NCBI GenBank assembly: GCA_002327405.1
Contig: DCVO01000010.1
Coordinates: 1-6,812, forward strand
Direction: 5' to 3'
Length of the DNA: 6,812 nucleotides
DNA from: Thiobacillus sp. UBA2186
GTDB taxonomy: Bacteria > Pseudomonadota > Gammaproteobacteria > Burkholderiales > Thiobacillaceae
Numbering within the stretch: the first letter of the stretch is position 1; every line of letters starts with the position of its first letter. Of this stretch, positions 4,666 to 6,812 are shown one piece after another. The notes under the pieces are model-generated. The model saw only the letters and a list, made by a program, of their open reading frames with translations, had not been told where the DNA came from and searched no databases. The position numbers and the translations under genes were made by a program.

Positions 4666-5483
4666 CAGCCCAGCCCTCCGAGTTCATCGCCCAGTTCCTT
4701 GGAGCGTGCGGCGGCCGCATTCACCGCGCGCGCGACCATGTCCATGAAGCCGTCGGCTTCCAGGCTGGCAAGGGCGCGCTCGGTGGTGCCGCCCTTGGAG
4801 GTGACCTTGTTGCGCAGCACCGTGGGGTCTTCCCCCGCCTCCAGGGCCAGCTTGGCCGCGCCGAACACGGTATGCAGCGCCAGCCGCCGCGCGACGTCGT
4901 CGGACAGCCCGGCCCGGATGCCGGCGTCTTCCAGTGCCTCGATGAAATAGAACACGTAGGCCGGCCCGCTGCCGGACAACGCGGTGACCCAGTCCAGCTC
5001 GCTTTCGTCTTCGACCCACACCACGGCGCCGACTGCGCGCAGGATGGATTCCGCCTGGGAGCACTGTTCCGCGCTGATCTCGCCGCCGGCGAACATGCCG
5101 GTAATGCCGGCGCCGACCATGGCCGGGGTGTTGGGCATGGTGCGCACGATGCGCGCATGCCCGCCCAGCCAGCGCGACAAGTCGCCTATGCGGACGCCTG
5201 CGGCGATGGACACCACGAGCTGGCTGCGCAGCCTGGGGCCGAGCTGCTTCGCGACATCGAGCAACTGCTGCGGCTTGACCGCCAGCACGATGACCGGATG
5301 CAGCTGCGCCGGTTCCAGCGAAACATGCGCCCTGACGCCGAACTGCTGCGTGAGGCGGGCGCAGGTTTCGCTGGACACGTCCACCACTTCGATGGATGCG
5401 GCAGGCGTGCCGTCCGCGATGAGGCCGCCGATGATGGCGGTGGCCATGTTGCCGCCGCCGATGAATGTAATGCTATTTGACAT
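4665..5483 (-). CDS. proC: Pyrroline-5-carboxylate reductase
   Basis: A 272-residue enzyme, standard length for ProC, which reduces 1-pyrroline-5-carboxylate to L-proline with NAD(P)H in the last step of proline biosynthesis in the cytoplasm. The N-terminal Rossmann fold shows FIGGGNMA (7-14). AVKP (68-71) and RTMPNTPAMVGAG (114-126) follow. The C-terminal dimerisation domain carries the ProC signature: ALSGSGPAYVFYFIEALEDA (168-187) and TSKGGTTERAL (228-238). All expected conserved blocks are present. The ATG at 5483 is chosen because it gives MSNSITFIGGGNM, matching family N-termini; a TTG 15 bases upstream is possible but unnecessary. It overlaps the end of yggS by 11 bases, and its TGA overlaps the yggT start. 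The pairing with yggS is widespread in bacteria. Confidence 0.97.
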   Translation of the reverse strand: MSNSITFIGGGNMATAIIGGLIADGTPAASIEVVDVSSETCARLTQQFGVRAHVSLEPAQLHPVIVLAVKPQQLLDVAKQLGPRLRSQLVVSIAAGVRIGDLSRWLGGHARIVRTMPNTPAMVGAGITGMFAGGEISAEQCSQAESILRAVGAVVWVEDESELDWVTALSGSGPAYVFYFIEALEDAGIRAGLSDDVARRLALHTVFGAAKLALEAGEDPTVLRNKVTSKGGTTERALASLEADGFMDMVARAVNAAAARSKELGDELGGLG

Positions 5484-6153
5484 GGTTCCGTTTTCCAAAA
5501 ATGGCGCTGCCTACCCGAATCATGGTGGCGCCTTCCGCGATCGCAATTTCAAAATCCTCCGACATCCCCATGGACAGGGTATCCAGCGCAAGGCCTTGCG
5601 CATTCAGCCCGTCCAGCAGCTCGCGCATGAGACGAAAGCGCGGGCGCGGATCGCCGCCAGGCTCGGGGATGGCCATCAAGCCCCTCAATTTTAGCCCCGG
5701 CAGCGCCGAGACCAAGCCGGCCAGCGCGGCGACATCTTCCGGGGCCACCCCGCTCTTGCTGGCTTCGCCGCTGACATTGACCTGGATGCACACATTGAGC
5801 GGCGGCAATCCGGCCGGCCGCTGCTCGGACAGGCGGCGGGCGATTTTTTCCCGCTCGACGCCGTGCACCCAATCGAAATGGCCGGCGATCTCGCGCGTCT
5901 TGTTGCTCTGGATGGGCCCGATGAAGTGCCACACCAGTTCGAGGCCGGGCAACGCATCCTGCTTGGCCCGCGCTTCCTGCACATAGTTCTCGCCGAAATG
6001 CCGCTGGCCGCAGGCTGCGGCGGTGCGCAGCGCCTCGGCGGGAAAGCTCTTGCTCACCGCCACCAGAATCACTTCCGAAGCCTTGCGGCCCGCACCGGCG
6101 GCGGCGCGCCCGACGCGGGCCTGCACCTCGCGCAGGCCCTGCGCCACATGCAT
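5473..6153 (-). CDS. yggS: YggS/PLPBP family pyridoxal phosphate-binding protein
   Basis: A 226-residue single-domain TIM-barrel protein that binds pyridoxal 5'-phosphate and helps keep B6 and amino-acid pools balanced; no catalytic reaction is established for the family. Visible blocks are VAVSK (31-35, Lys35 being the expected PLP Schiff-base lysine), HFGENYVQEA (52-61), WHFIGPIQSNK (75-85), VNVSGEASKSG (125-135), GLMAIP (158-163), SMGMSEDFEIAI (194-205) and IRVGSAIFG (212-220). The start is uncertain. ATG at 6153 (MHVAQGLREVQ) aligns best with family N-termini; GTG at 6183 (236 residues) and TTG at 6225 (250 residues) are in frame, and none has a good ribosome-binding site. TTG 6225 would lie upstream of the likely transcription start, which argues against it. 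It is the first gene of the minus-strand operon and is divergent from pilT, a common betaproteobacterial arrangement. Confidence 0.95.
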   Translation of the reverse strand: MHVAQGLREVQARVGRAAAGAGRKASEVILVAVSKSFPAEALRTAAACGQRHFGENYVQEARAKQDALPGLELVWHFIGPIQSNKTREIAGHFDWVHGVEREKIARRLSEQRPAGLPPLNVCIQVNVSGEASKSGVAPEDVAALAGLVSALPGLKLRGLMAIPEPGGDPRPRFRLMRELLDGLNAQGLALDTLSMGMSEDFEIAIAEGATMIRVGSAIFGKRNHVK

Positions 6154-6183
6154 CCATTGGGGGCTGATTTCGCTCAAGTTCAC

Positions 6184-6245
6184 GTGCGGAAAGTCGTTAT
6201 CCAGAGGGAATATTATCCCTGACAAATCAAACCACAGGACACAAC
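6184..6245. promoter_or_regulatory. Divergent yggS/pilT control region
   Basis: This short spacer must hold promoters for both directions. AGGGA (6205-6209) and TCCCT (6216-6220) form a 16-base imperfect palindrome around an AT-rich centre. GATAAT on the minus strand (6217-6212) is a good -10 match for the yggS operon, and TATTAT (6211-6216) a possible -10 for pilT. I see no convincing -35 for either. AGGA at 6236-6239, six bases before the GTG, is the likely pilT ribosome-binding site. Confidence 0.35.
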
Positions 6246-6812
6246 GTGGACATTTCCGAACTGCTTGCCTTCGCCGTCAAGAACAAGGCATCCGACCTTC
6301 ACCTTTCCGCCGGCCTGCCGCCCATGATCCGGGTGCACGGCGACATCCGCCGCATCAACCTGCCGCCGCTGGAGCACAAGGACGTGCACCGCATGGTGTA
6401 CGACATCATGAACGACAGCCAGCGCAAGGCCTACGAGGAAGTGCTGGAAGTGGACTTTTCGTTCGAGATTCCGACGCTGGCGCGTTTCCGGGTCAACGCC
6501 TTCAACCAGCAGAACGGCGCCGGCGCGGTATTCCGGACCATTCCCTCCAAGGTGCTGACGCTGGAAGACCTGGGCTGCCCGGCGATTTTCAAGGACATTT
6601 CCAACCAGCCGCGCGGCGTGGTGCTGGTGACGGGCCCGACCGGCTCGGGCAAGTCCACCACGCTGGCCGCAATGATCGACTACATCAACGAAAACGAGTA
6701 CGCGCACATCCTCACCATCGAGGACCCGATCGAATTCGTGCACCAGCGCAAGAAGTGCCTGATCAACCAGCGCGAGGTCGGCCCGCACACGCTGTCGTTC
6801 GCCAACGCGCTG
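6246..6812 (+). CDS. pilT: Type IV pilus retraction ATPase PilT, N-terminal part (3' end outside window)
   Basis: The first 189 residues of PilT, the hexameric ATPase at the inner-membrane base of type IV pili that powers pilus retraction and twitching motility; the full protein is usually about 345 residues. The N-terminus MDISELLAFAVKNKASDLHL with SAGLPPMIRVHGDIRRI (21-37) is the conserved PilT PAS-like domain. The Walker A motif is GPTGSGKST (130-138), and an Asp-box segment TIEDPIEFVH lies at 157-166. The start is GTG at 6246, preceded by AGGA, giving the canonical MDISELL start. The gene is divergent from yggS. PilU could follow beyond the window, as is common, but that cannot be seen. 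PilT is preferred to PilU because of the DISELLAFAVKNKASDLHLS start. Confidence 0.96.
   Translation, partial: MDISELLAFAVKNKASDLHLSAGLPPMIRVHGDIRRINLPPLEHKDVHRMVYDIMNDSQRKAYEEVLEVDFSFEIPTLARFRVNAFNQQNGAGAVFRTIPSKVLTLEDLGCPAIFKDISNQPRGVVLVTGPTGSGKSTTLAAMIDYINENEYAHILTIEDPIEFVHQRKKCLINQREVGPHTLSFANAL

Noticed and set aside
4037..4720. 227-codon minus-strand frame overlapping yggT
   Set aside because: It is an alternative frame of yggT that becomes the yggU repeat frame near its end. The YGGT repeats and hydrophobic segments are only in the other frame.

Overview
The window looks like a chromosomal segment of a GC-rich betaproteobacterium. RNase G, the block yggS-proC-yggT-yggU and a divergent pilT are a gene set and order typical of Betaproteobacteria. 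I cannot name a genus from sequence alone, although Nitrosomonadales-like lineages fit. All genes apart from a small insert look like core housekeeping functions.

Layout. Bases 3-440 hold the 3' end of rng (RNase G) on the + strand, cut by the window edge. Bases 441-1765 are an accessory insert between two convergent core transcription units. It contains two arrays of a short GGGGTCAG-type repeat, a hicB-like antitoxin that has lost its start codon exactly where one array begins, and an intact-looking brnT-brnA toxin-antitoxin pair with a palindrome upstream. A perfect 30-bp inverted repeat pair (450-479 and 1723-1752) sits just beyond the stop codons of the two flanking core genes and brackets the insert.

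Bases 1766-6153 are a tightly packed minus-strand operon. In transcription order it is yggS (PLP-binding protein), proC (pyrroline-5-carboxylate reductase), yggT (membrane protein), yggU (DUF167) and a 637-aa dynamin-like GTPase. Adjacent genes overlap or abut: 11 nt for yggS/proC, TGATG for proC/yggT, a repeat-expanded junction for yggT/yggU, and TGAATG for yggU/GTPase. Translational coupling is therefore likely throughout. Bases 6154-6245 are the divergent control region, and pilT (twitching motility retraction ATPase) runs off the right edge from 6246.

The most unusual feature is the yggT/yggU junction. The first 30 bp of yggU are repeated in a four-unit tandem array (3981-4100). Two of the extra units end in an in-frame TAG directly followed by the next ATG, giving a chain of minimal ORFs (…TAG-ATG…TAG-ATG…) ahead of the real yggU start. 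The second point of interest is the mosaic repeat insert with its beheaded hicB and its bracketing inverted repeats. I do not see a clearly new multi-gene system here.
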